Assembly (NCBI RefSeq): GCF_000003605.2
Contig: NW_003157344.1
Coordinates: 1 to 64,000 of the forward strand
Source: Saccoglossus kowalevskii
Taxonomy: Eukaryota > Hemichordata > Enteropneusta > Harrimaniidae
Reading direction: 5' to 3'
DNA length: 64,000 nucleotides
The first letter of the stretch is position 1. The number at the start of each line of letters is the position of its first letter. Positions 25,741 through 38,440 of the stretch are shown here, piece after piece. The translations under genes were made by a program, and so were the position numbers. A model generated the notes under the pieces. The model saw only the letters and a list, made by a program, of their open reading frames with translations. It was not told the DNA's origin and ran no database searches.

Positions 25741-26880
25741 GACAGTAACTACAGTGCATGTATGTTGAATACGTGTGACAGTAACTACAGTGTATGTGTG
25801 TTGAATACATGAGACAGTAACTACAGTGTATGTATGTTGAATACGTGTGACAGTAACTACAATGTATGCATGTTGAATACGTCTGACAATAACTAGTGTA
25901 TGTGTGTTGAATACGCGTGACAGTAACTACAGTGTATGTATGTTGAATACGTGTGACAGTAACTGCAGTGTATGTGTGTTGAATACGCGTGACAGTAACT
26001 ACAGTGTATGTAAGTTGGATACATGAGACAGTAACTGCAGTGTATGTATGTTGAATACGTCTGACAATAACTAGTGTATGTGTGTTGAATACGCGTGACA
26101 GTAACTACAGTGTATGTATGTTGAATACATGAGACAGTAACTACTGTGTATGTATGTTGAATACGTGTGACAGTAACTACAGTGTATGTATGTTGAATAC
26201 GTCTGACAATAACTAGTGTATGTGTGTTGAATACGCGTGACAGTAACTACATTGTATGTAAGTTGAATACATGAGACAGTAACTACTGTGTATGTATGTT
26301 AAATACATGAGACAGTAACTATAGTGTATGTAAGTTGAATACATGAGACAGTAACTATAGTGAATGTATGTTGAATACGTCTGACAGTAACTACAGTGTG
26401 TGTATGTTGAATACGTCTGACAGTAACTAGTGTATGTGTGTTAAATACGTCTGACAGTAACTGCAGTGTATGTATGTTGAATACATCTGACAGTAACTAC
26501 AGTGTACGTATGTTGAATACATGAGACAGTAACTACAGTGTATGTATGTTGAATACGTGTGACAGTAACTACAGTGTAAGTATACTGAATACATGTGACA
26601 GTAGCTGCAGTGTATGTATGTTGAATACGTGTGACAGTAACTGCAGTGTATGTATGTTGTATACGTGCGACAGTAACTGCAGTGTATGTATGTCGAATAC
26701 GTGACAGTAACTACAGTGTATGTATGTTGAATACGTGACAGTAACTACAGTGTATGTATGTTGAATACATGAGACAGTAACTACAGTGTATGTATGTTGA
26801 ATACGTGTGACAGTAACTACATTGTATGTATGTTAAATACGTCTGACAGTAACTGCAGTGTATGTATGTTGAATACATCT
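25741..26880 (+). repeat. 1,140-bp tandem duplication, unit 2
   Basis: Second unit; identity with unit 1 continues 16 bp further, to 26,896. Differences from unit 1 lie near 26,044, 26,301, 26,752 and 26,772. TATACTGAATACATG recurs near 26,581 and TTGTATACGTGCGAC near 26,657; both are found only in this pair. Confidence 0.97.
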
Positions 26881-26896
26881 GACAGTAACTACAGTG

Positions 26897-29800
26897 TATG
26901 TATGTTGAATACATGTGAAAGTAACTACATTGTATGTATGTTAAATACGTGTGACAGTAACTACAGTGTATGTATGTTGAACACATGTGACAGTAACTAC
27001 AGTGTATGTATGTTAAATACGTGTGACAGTAACTACAGTGTATGTATGTTGAACACATGTGACAGTAACTACAGTGTATGTATGTTGAACACGTGTGACA
27101 GTAACTACAGTGTATGTGTATTGAATACGTGTCACAGTAACTACAGTGTATGTATGTTGAATACGTGTGACAGTAACTACAGTGTATGTATGTTAAATAC
27201 GTCTGCCAGTAATTACACTGTATGTTTTGTTAAATACGTGTGACAGTAACTACAGTGTATGTATGTTGAATACGTGTGACAGTAACTACAGTGTATGTAT
27301 GTTGAATACGTGTGACAGTAACTATAGTGTATGTATGTTGAATACGTGTGACAGTAACTACAGTGTATTTGTATTGAATACGTGTGACAGTAACCTACAG
27401 TGTATGTATGTTGAATACGTGTGACAGTAAATACAGTGTATGTGTGTTGAATACGCGTGACAGTAACTACAGTGTATGTATGTTGAATACGTGTGACAGT
27501 AACTATAGTGTATGTATGTTAAATACGTGTGACAGTAACTACAGTGTATGTATGTCGAATACATGAGACAGTAACCTACAGTGTATGTATGTTGAATACG
27601 TGTGACAGTAACTACAGTGTATGTATTTTGAATACATGAGACAGTTACTACAATGTATGTATGTCGAATACATGAGACAGTAACCTACAGTGTGTGTATG
27701 TTGAATACGTGTGACAGTAACTACAGTGTATGTGTGTTGAATACGCGTGACAGTAACTACAGTGTATGTATGTTGAATACATGAGACAGTAACTACAGGG
27801 TATGTATGTTGAATACGTGTGACAGTAACTACAGTGTATGTGTGTTGAATACGCGTGACAGTAACTACAGTGTAGGTATGTTGAATACATGAGACAGTAA
27901 CTACAGTGTATGTATGTTGAATACGTGTGACAGTAACTACAATGTATGCATGTTGAATACGTCTGACAATAACTAGTGTATGTGTGTTGAATACGCGTGA
28001 CAGTAACTACAGTGTATGTATGTTGAATACGTGTGACAGTAACTGCAGTGTATGTGTGTTGAATACGCGTGACAGTAACTACAGTGTATGTAAGTTGGAT
28101 ACATGAGACAGTAACTGCAGTGTGTGTATGTTGAATACGTCTGACAATAACTAGTGTATGTGTGTTGAATACGCGTGACAGTAACTACAGTGTATGTATG
28201 TTGAATACATGAGACAGTAACTACTGTGTATGTATGTTGAATACGTGTGACAGTAACTACAGTGTATGTATGTTGAATACGTCTGACAATAACTAGTGTA
28301 TGTATGTTGAATACGTGTGACAGTAACTACAGTGTATGTATGTTGAATACGTGACAGTAACTACAGTGTATGTATGTTGAATACATGTGACAGTAACTAC
28401 AGTGTATGTATGTTAAATACGTGTGACAGTAACTACAGTGTATGTATGTTGAACACATGTGACAGTAACTACAGTGTATGTATGTTAAATACGTGTGACA
28501 GTAACTACAGTGTATGTATGTTGAACACATGTGACAGTAACTACAGTGTATGTATGTTGAACACGTGTGACAGTAACTACAGTGTATGTGTATTGAATAC
28601 GTGTCACAGTAACTACAGTGTATGTATGTTGAATACGTGTGACAGTAACTACAGTGTATGTATGTTAAATACGTCTGCCAGTAATTACACTGTATGTTTT
28701 GTTAAATACGTGTGACAGTAACTACAGTGTATGTATGTTGAATACGTGTGACAGTAACTACAGTGTATGTATGTTGAATACGTGTGACAGTAACTACAGT
28801 GTATGTATGTTGAATACGTGTGACAGTAACTACAGTGTATTTGTATTGAATACGTGTGACAGTAACCTACAGTGTATGTATGTTGAATACGTGTGACAGT
28901 AAATACAGTGTATGTGTGTTGAATACGCGTGACAGTAACTACAGTGTATGTATGTTGAATACATGTGACAGTAACTACAGTGTATGTATGTTAAATACGT
29001 GTGGACAGTAACTACAGTGTATGTATGTTGAACACATGTGACAGTAACTACAGTGTATGTATGTTAAATACGTGTGACAGTAACTACAGTGTATGTATGT
29101 TGAACACATGTGACAGTAACTACAGTGTATGTATGTTGAACACGTGTGACAGTAACTACAGTGTATGTGTATTGAATACGTGTCACAGTAACTACAGTGT
29201 ATGTATGTTGAATACGTGTGACAGTAACTACAGTGTATGTATGTTAAATACGTCTGCCAGTAATTACACTGTATGTTTTGTTAAATACGTGTGACAGTAA
29301 CTACAGTGTATGTATGTTGAATACGTGTGACAGTAACTACAGTGTATGTATGTTGAATACGTGTGACAGTAACTACAGTGTATGTATTTTGAATACATGA
29401 GACAGTTACTACAATGTATGTATGTCGAATACATGAGACAGTAACCTACAGTGTGTGTATGTTGAATACGTGTGACAGTAACTACAGTGTATGTGTGTTG
29501 AATACGCGTGACAGTAACTACAGTGTATGTATGTTGAATACATGAGACAGTACCTACAGGGTATGTATGTTGAATACGTGTGACAGTAACTACAGTGTAT
29601 GTGTGTTGAATACGCGTGACAGTAACTACAGTGTAGGTATGTTGAATACATGAGACAGTAACTACAGTGTATGTATGTTGAATACGTGTGACAGTAACTA
29701 CAATGTATGCATGTTGAATACGTCTGACAATAACTAGTGTATGTGTGTTGAATACGCGTGACAGTAACTACAGTGTATGTATGTTGAATACGTGTGACAG

Positions 29801-30590
29801 TAACTGCAGTGTATGTGTGTTGAATACGCGTGACAGTAACTACAGTGCATGTAAGTTGGATACATGAGACAGTAACTGCAGTGTGTGTATGTTGAATACG
29901 TCTGACAATAACTAGTGTATGTGTGTTGAATACGCGTGACAGTAACTACAGTGTATGTATGTTGAATACATGAGACAGTAACTACTGTGTATGTATGTTG
30001 AATACGTGTGACAGTAACTACAGTGTATGTATGTTGAATACGTCTGACAATAACTAGTGTATGTATGTTGAATACGTGTGACAGTAACTACAGTGTATGT
30101 ATGTTGTATACGTGACAGTAACTACAGTGTATGTATGTTGAATACATGTGACAGTAACTACAGTGTATGTATGTTGAATACGTGCGACAGTAACTACAGT
30201 GTATGTATGTTAAATACGTGTGACCGTAACTGCAGTGTATGTATGTTGAATACGTGACAGTAACTACAGTGTATGTATGTTGAATACGTGACAGTAACTA
30301 CAGTGTATGTGTGTTGAATGCGTGTGACAGTAACTGCAGTGTATGGATGTTGAATACGTGACAGTAACTACAGTGTATGTATGTTGAATACGTGACAGTA
30401 ACTACAGTGTATGTATGTTGAATACATGTGACAGTAACTACAGTGTATGTATGTTGAATACGTGTGACAGTAACTGCAGTGTATGTATGTTGAATACGTG
30501 TGACAGTAACTGCAGTGTATGTATGTTGAATACGTGACAGTAACTACAGTGTATGTATATTGAATATGTGACAGTAACTACAGTGTATGT
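26897..30590 (+). repeat. Nested D-type duplications (579 / 1,472 / 1,761 bp lags)
   Basis: GAACACATG, GAACACGTG, GTATTGAATACGTGTCAC and TTTTGTTAAATACG monomers appear in the same order ending near 27,243, 28,715 and 29,294 (lags 1,472 and 579 bp). The stretch 27,628-28,390 recurs at 29,389-30,153 (lag about 1,761 bp). A one-base insertion, ACGTGTGGACAG near 28,999, sits at the start of the 579-bp repeat. From about 30.1 kb the ACGTGAC 34-mer-rich lead-in to the regular D array begins. Confidence 0.85.
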
Positions 30591-33052
30591 TTGTTGAATA
30601 CATGTGACAGTAACTACAGTGTATGTATGTTGAATACGTGCGACAGTAACTACAGTGTATGTATGTTGAATACGTGCGACAGTATTTACAGTGTGTGTAT
30701 GTTCAATACGTGTGACAGTAAATACAGTGTATGTGTGTTGAATACGCGTGACAGTAACTACAGTGTATGTATGTTGAATACATGAGACAGTAACTATAGT
30801 GAATGTATGTTGAATACGTCTGACAGTAACTACAGTGTGTGTATGTTGAATACGTCTGACAGTAACTAGTGTATGTGTGTTGAATACGCGTGACAGTAAC
30901 TACTGATTATGTATGTTGAATACATGAGACAGTAACTACAGTGTACGTATGTTGAATACGTGTGACAGTAACTACAGTGTAAGTATGTTGAATACATGTG
31001 ACAGTAGCTACAGTGTATATATGTTGAATACGTGCGACAGTAACTTCAGTGTATGTATGTTGAATACGTGTGACAGTAACTGCAGTGTATGTATGTTGAA
31101 TACGTGACAGTAACTACAGTGTATGTATGTTGAATACGTGACAGTAACTACAGTGTATGTATGTTGAATACATGTGACAGTAACTACAGTGTATGTATGT
31201 TGAATACGTGTGACAGTAACTGCAGTGTATGTATGTTGAATACGTGTGACAGTAACTACATTGTATGTATGTTAAATACGTGTGACAGTAACTACAGTGT
31301 ATGTATGTTGAACACATGTGACAGTAACTACAGTGTATGTATGTTAAATACGTGTGACAGTAACTACAGTGTATGTATGTTGAATACGTGTGACAGTAAC
31401 TACAGTGTATGTATGTTGAATACGTGTGACAGTAACTACAGTGTATGTGTATTGAATACGTGTGACAGTAACTACAGTGTATGTATGTTGAATACGTGTG
31501 ACAGTAACTACAGTGTATGTATGTTAAATACGTCTGCCAGTAATTACACTGTATGTTTTGTTAAATACGTCTGCCAGTACCTACAGTGTATGTATGTTGA
31601 ATACGTGTGACAGTAACTACAGTGTATGTATGTTGAGTACATGTGACAGTAACTACAGTGTATTTGTATTGAATACGTGTGACAGTAACCTACAGTGTAT
31701 GTATGTTGAATACGTGTGACAGTAAATACAGTGTATGTGTGTTGAATACGCGTGACAGTAACTACAGTGTATGTATGTTGAATACGTGTGACAGTAACTA
31801 TAGTGTATGTATGTTAAATACGTGTGACAGTAACTACAGTGTATGTATGTCGAATACATGAGACAGTAACCTACAGTGTATGTATGTTGAATACGTGTGA
31901 CAGTAACTACAGTGTATGTATTTTGAATACATGAGACAGTTACTACAATGTATGTATGTCGAATACATGAGACAGTAACCTACAGTGTATGTATGTTGAA
32001 TACATGAGACAGTAACTACAGTGTATGTATGTTGAATACGTGTGACAGTAACTACAGTGTATGTGTGTTGAATACGCGTGACAGTAACTACAGTGTAGGT
32101 ATGTTGAATACATGAGACAGTAACTACAGTGTATGTATGTTGAATACGTGTGACAGTAACTACAATGTATGCATGTTGAATACGTCTGACAATAACTAGT
32201 GTATGTGTGTTGAATACGCGTGACAGTAACTACAGTGTATGTATGTTGAATACGTGTGACAGTAACTGCAGTGTATGTGTGTTGAATACGCGTGACAGTA
32301 ACTACAGTGTATGTAAGTTGGATACATGGGACAGTAACTGCAGTGTGTGTATGTTGAATACGTCTGACAATAACAAGTGTATGTGTGTTGAATACGCGTG
32401 ACAGTTACTACAGTGTATGTATGTTGAATACATGAGACAGTAACTACTGTGTATGTATGTTGAATACGTGTGACAGTAACTACAGTGTATGTATGTTGAA
32501 TACGTCTGACAATAACTAGTGTATGTATGTTGAATACGTGTGACAGTAACTACAGTGTATGTATGTTGAATACGTGACAGTAACTACAGTGTATGTATGT
32601 TGAATACATGTGACAGTAACTACAGTGTATGTATGTTGAATACGTGCGACAGTAACTACAGTGTATGTATGTTAAATACGTGTGACAGTAACTGCAGTGT
32701 ATGTATGTTGAATACGTGACAGTAACTACAGTGTATGTATGTTGAATACGTGACAGTAACTACAGTGTATGTATGTTGAATGCGTGTGACAGTAACTGCA
32801 GTGTATGGATGTTGAATACGTGACAGTAACTACAGTGTATGTATGTTGAATACGTGACAGTAACTACAGTGTATGTATGTTGAATACATGTGACAGTAAC
32901 TACAGTGTATGTATGTTGAATACGTGTGACAGTAACTGCAGTGTATGTATGTTGAATACGTGTGACAGTAACTGCAGTGTATGTATGTTGAATACGTGAC
33001 AGTAACTACAGTGTATGTATATTGAATATGTGACAGTAACTACAGTGTATGT
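30591..33052 (+). repeat. Regular D higher-order unit 1 (2,462 bp)
   Basis: First of four successive units measured from the anchor TTTGTTGAATACAT at 30,591. It is about 248 bp shorter than the next units because it lacks the monomers with ACATCTGAC and ACATGTGAAAG that follow the 34-mer pair (compare 31,100-31,300 with 33,740-34,020). Markers are ACTGATTATG near 30,903, CTTCAGTG near 31,045 and TTGAGTACATG near 31,634. Confidence 0.92.
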
Positions 33053-35728
33053 TTGTTGAATACATGTGACAGTAACTACAGTGTATGTATGTTGAATACG
33101 TGCGACAGTAACTACAGTGTATGTATGTTGAATACGTGCGACAGTAATTACAGTGTGTGTATGTTCAATACGTGTGACAGTAAATACAGTGTATGTGTGT
33201 TGAATACGCGTGACAGTAACTACAGTGTATGTATGTTGAATACATGAGACAGTAACTATAGTGAATATATGTTGAATACGTCTGACAGTAACTACAGTGT
33301 GTGTATGTTGAATACGTCTGACAGTAACTAGTGTATGTGTGTTGAATACGCGTGACAGTAACTACTGATTATGTATGTTGAATACATGAGACAGTAACTA
33401 CAGTGTACGTATGTTGAATACGTGTGACAGTAACTACAGTGTAAGTATGTTGAATACATGTGACAGTAGCTACAGTGTATATATGTTGAATACGTGCGAC
33501 AGTAACTTCAGTGTATGTATGTTGAATACGTGTGACAGTAACTGCAGTGTATGTATGTTGAATACGTGACAGTAACTACAGTGTATGTATGTTGAATACG
33601 TGACAGTAACTACAGTGTATGTATGTTGAATACATGTGACAGTAACTACAGTGTATGTATGTTGAATACGTGTGACAGTAACTGCAGTGTATGTATGTTG
33701 AATACGTGTGACAGTAAGTGCAGTGTATGTATGTCGAATACGTGACAGTAACTACAGTGTATGTATGTTGAATACGTGACAGTAACTACAGTGTATGTAT
33801 GTTGAATACATGTGACAGTAACTACAGTGTATGTATGTTGAATACGTGTGACAGTAACTACATTGTATGTATGTTAAATACGTCTGACAGTAACTGCAGT
33901 GTATGTATGTTGAATACATCTGACAGTTACTACAGTGTATGTATGTTGAATACATGTGAAAGTAACTACATTGTATGTATGTTAAATACGTGTGACAGTA
34001 ACTACAGTGTATGTATGTTGAACACATGTGACAGTAACTACAGTGTATGTATGTTAAATACGTGTGACGGTAACTACAGTGTATGTATGTTGAATACGTG
34101 TGACAGTAACTACAGTGTATGTATGTTGAATACGTGTGACTGTAACTACAGTGTATGTGTATTGAATACGTGTGACAGTAACTACAGTGTATGTATGTTG
34201 AATACGTGTGACAGTAACTACAGTGTATGTATGTTAAATACGTCTGCCAGTAATTACACTGTATGTTTTGTTAAATACGTCTGCCAGTAACTACAGTGTA
34301 TGTATGTTGAATACGTGTGACAGTAACTACAGTGTATGTATGTTGAGTACATGTGACAGTAACTACAGTGTATTTGTATTGAATACGTGTGACAGTAACC
34401 TACAGTGTATGTATGTTGAATACGTGTGACAGTAAATACAGTGTATGTGTGTTGAATACGCGTGACAGTAACTACAGTGTATGTATGTTGAATACGTGTG
34501 ACAGTAACTATAGTGTATGTATGTTAAATACGTGTGACAGTAACTACAGTGTATGTATGTTGAATACATGAGACAGTAACTACAGTGTATGTATGTCGAA
34601 TACATGAGACAGTAACCTACACTGTATGTATGTTGAATACGTGTGACAGTAACTACAGTGTATGTATTTTGAATACATGAGACAGTAACCTACAGTGTGT
34701 GTATGTTGAATACGTGTGACAGTAACTACAGTGTATGTGTGTTGAGTACGCGTGACAGTAACTACAGTGTATGTATGTTGAATACATGAGACAGTAACTA
34801 CAGTGTATGTATGTTGAATACGTGTGACAGTAACTACAGTGTATGTGTGTTGAATACGCGTGACAGTAACTACAGTGTAGGTATGTTGAATACATGAGAC
34901 AGTAACTACAGTGTATGTATGTTGAATACGTGTGACAGTAACTACAATGTATGCATGTTGAATACGTCTGACAATAACTAGTGTATGTGTGTTGAATACG
35001 CGTGACAGTAACTACAGTGTATGTATGTTGAATACGTGTGACAGTAACTGCAGTGTATGTGTGTTGAATACGCGTGACAGGAACTACAGTGTATGTATGT
35101 TGAATACATGAGACAGTAACTACTGTGTATGTATGTTGAATACGTGTGACAGTAACTACAGTGTATGTATGTTGAATACGTCTGATAATAACTAGTGTAT
35201 GTATGTTGAATACGTGTGACAGTAACTACAGTGTATGTATGTTGAATACGTGACAGTAACTACAGTGTATGTATGTTGAATACATGTGACAGTAACTACA
35301 GTGTATGTATGTTGAATACGTGCGACAGTAACTACAGTGTATGTATGTTAAATACGTATGACAGTAACTGCAGTGTATGTATGTTGAATACGTGACAGTA
35401 ACTACAGTGTATGTATGTTGAATACATGACAGTAACTACAGTGTATGTATGTTGAATGCGTGTGACAGTAACTGCAGTGTATGGATGTTGAATACGTGAC
35501 AGTAACTACAGTGTATGTATGTTGAATACGTGACAGTAACTACAGTGTATGTATGTTGAATACATGTGACAGTAACTACAGTGTATGTATGTTGAATACG
35601 TGTGACAGTAACTGCAGTGTATGTATGTTGAATACGTGTGACAGTAACTGCAGTGTATGTATGTTGAATACGTGACAGTAACTACAGTGTATGTATATTG
35701 AATATGTGACAGTAACTACAGTGTATGT
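33053..35728 (+). repeat. Regular D higher-order unit 2 (2,676 bp)
   Basis: Starts at the anchor at 33,053 and carries ACTGATTATG near 33,363, CTTCAGTG near 33,507, TTGAGTACATG near 34,344, CTACACTGTATG near 34,618 and the AATAACTAG run near 34,970-35,190. Compared with units 3 and 4 it lacks one 36-bp step after 34.6 kb and the GT expansion. Confidence 0.92.
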
Positions 35729-38440
35729 TTGTTGAATACATGTGACAGTAACTACAGTGTATGTATGTTGAATACGTGCGACAGTAACTACAGTGTATGT
35801 ATGTTGAATACGTGCGACAGTAATTACAGTGTGTGTATGTTCAATACGTGTGACAGTAAATACAGTGTATGTGTGTTGAATACGCGTGACAGTAACTACA
35901 GTGTATGTATGTTGAATACATGAGACAGTAACTATAGTGAATGTATGTTGAATACGTCTGACAGTAACTACAGTGTGTGTGTATGTTGAATACGTCTGAC
36001 AGTAACTAGTGTATGTGTGTTGAATACGCGTGACAGTAACTACTGATTATGTATGTTGAATACATGAGACAGTAACTACAGTGTACGTATGTTGAATACG
36101 TGTGACAGTAACTACAGTGTAAGTATGTTGAATACATGTGACAGAAGCTACAGTGTATATATGTTGAATACGTGCGACAGTAACTTCAGTGTATGTATGT
36201 TGAATACGTGTGACAGTAACTGCAGTGTATGTATGTTGAATACGTGACAGTAACTACAGTGTATGTATGTTGAATACGTGACAGTAACTACAGTGTATGT
36301 ATGTTGAATACATGTGACAGTAACTACAGTGTATGTATGTTGAATACGTGTGACAGTAACTGCAGTGTATGTATGTTGAATACGTGTGACAGTAAGTGCA
36401 GTGTATGTATGTCGAATACGTGACAGTAACTACAGTGTATGTATGTTGAATACGTGACAGTAACTACAGTGTATGTATGTTGAATACATGTGACAGTAAC
36501 TACAGTGTATGTATGTTGAATACGTGTGACAGTAACTACATTGTATGTATGTTAAATTCGTCTGACAGTAACTGCAGTGTATGTATGTTGAATACATCTG
36601 ACAGTTACTACAGTGTATGTATGTTGAATACATGTGAAAGTAACTACATTGTATGTATGTTAAATACGTGTGACAGTAACTACAGTGTATGTATGTTGAA
36701 CACATGTGACAGTAACTACAGTGTATGTATGTTAAATACGTGTGACAGTAACTACAGTGTATGTATGTTGAATACGTGTGACAGTAACTACAGTGTATGT
36801 ATGTTGAATACGTGTGACAGTAACTACAGTGTATGTGTATTGAATACGTGTGACAGTAACTACAGTGTATGTATGTTGAATACATGTGACAGTAACTACA
36901 GTGTATGTATGTTAAATACGTCTGCCAGTAATTACACTGTATGTTTTGTTAAATACGTCTGCCAGTAACTACAGTGTATGTATGTTGAATACGTGTGACA
37001 GTAACTACAGTGTATGTATGTTGAGTACATGTGACAGTAACTACAGTGTATTTGTATTGAATACGTGTGACAGTAACCTACAGTGTATGTATGTTGAATA
37101 CGTGTGACAGTAAATACAGTGTATGTATGTTGAATACGCGTGACAGTAACTACAGTGTATGTATGTTGAATACGTGTGACAGTAACTATAGTGTATGTAT
37201 GTTAAATACGTGTGACAGTAACTACAGTGTATGTATGTTGAATACATGAGACAGTAACTACAGTGTATGTATGTCGAATACATGAGACAGTAACCTTCAC
37301 TGTATGTATGTTGAATACGTGTGACAGTAACTACAGTGTATGTATTTTGAATACATGAGACAGTAACCTACAGTGTATGTATGTTGAATACATGAGACAG
37401 TAACTACAGTGTATGTATGTTGAATACGTGTGACAGTAACTACAGTGTATGTGTGTTGAATACGCGTGACAGTAACTACAGTGTAGGTATGTTGAATACA
37501 TGAGACAGTAACTACAGTGTATGTATGTTGAATACGTGTGACAGTAACTACAATGTATGCATGTTGAATACGTCTGACAATAACTAGTGTATGTGTGTTG
37601 AATACGCGTGACAGTAACTACAGTGTATGTATGTTGAATACGTGTGACAGTAACTGCAGTGTATGTGTGTTGAATACGCGTGACAGTAACTACAGTGTAT
37701 GTAAGTTGGATACATGAGACAGTAACTGCAGTGTGTGTATGTTGAATACGTCTGACAATAACTAGTGTATGTGTGTTGAATACGCGTGACAGTAACTACA
37801 GTGTATGTATGTTGAATACATGAGACAGTAACTACAGTGTATGTATGTTGAATACGTGTGACAGTAACTACAGTGTATGTATGTTGAATACGTCTGACAA
37901 TAACTAGTGTATGTATGTTGAATACGTGTGACAGTAACTACAGTGTATGTATGTTGAATACGTGACAGTAACTACAGTGTATGTATGTTGAATACATGTG
38001 ACAGTAACTACAGTGTATGTATGTTGAATACGTGCGACAGTAACTACAGTGTATGTATGTTAAATACGTGTGACAGTAACTGCAGTGTATGTATGTTGAA
38101 TACGTGACAGTAACTACAGTGTATGTATGTTGAATACGTGACAGTAACTACAGTGTATGTATGTTGAATGCGTGTGACAGTAACTGCAGTGTATGGATGT
38201 TGAATACGTGACAGTAACTACAGTGTATGTATGTTGAATACGTGACAGTAACTACAGTGTATGTATGTTGAATACATGTGACAGTAACTACAGTGTATGT
38301 ATGTTGAATACGTGTGACAGTAACTGCAGTGTATGTATGTTGAATACGTGTGACAGTAACTGCAGTGTATGTATGTTGAATACGTGACTGTAACTACAGT
38401 GTATGTATATTGAATATGTGACAGTAACTACAGTGTATGT
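35729..38440 (+). repeat. Regular D higher-order unit 3 (2,712 bp)
   Basis: Starts at the anchor at 35,729. It shares with unit 4 the GT expansion (near 35,974) and CAGAAGCTACAG near 36,143, which units 1 and 2 lack. Units 3 and 4 are therefore the youngest pair by these two markers. Confidence 0.92.
35974..35985 (+). repeat. GT expansion within a monomer head
   Basis: Here GTGTGTGTGTATG replaces GTGTGTATG, giving a 38-bp monomer. The only other example is at about 38,686-38,697, exactly 2,712 bp downstream. It is a simple dinucleotide slippage event copied by the higher-order duplication. Confidence 0.9.
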
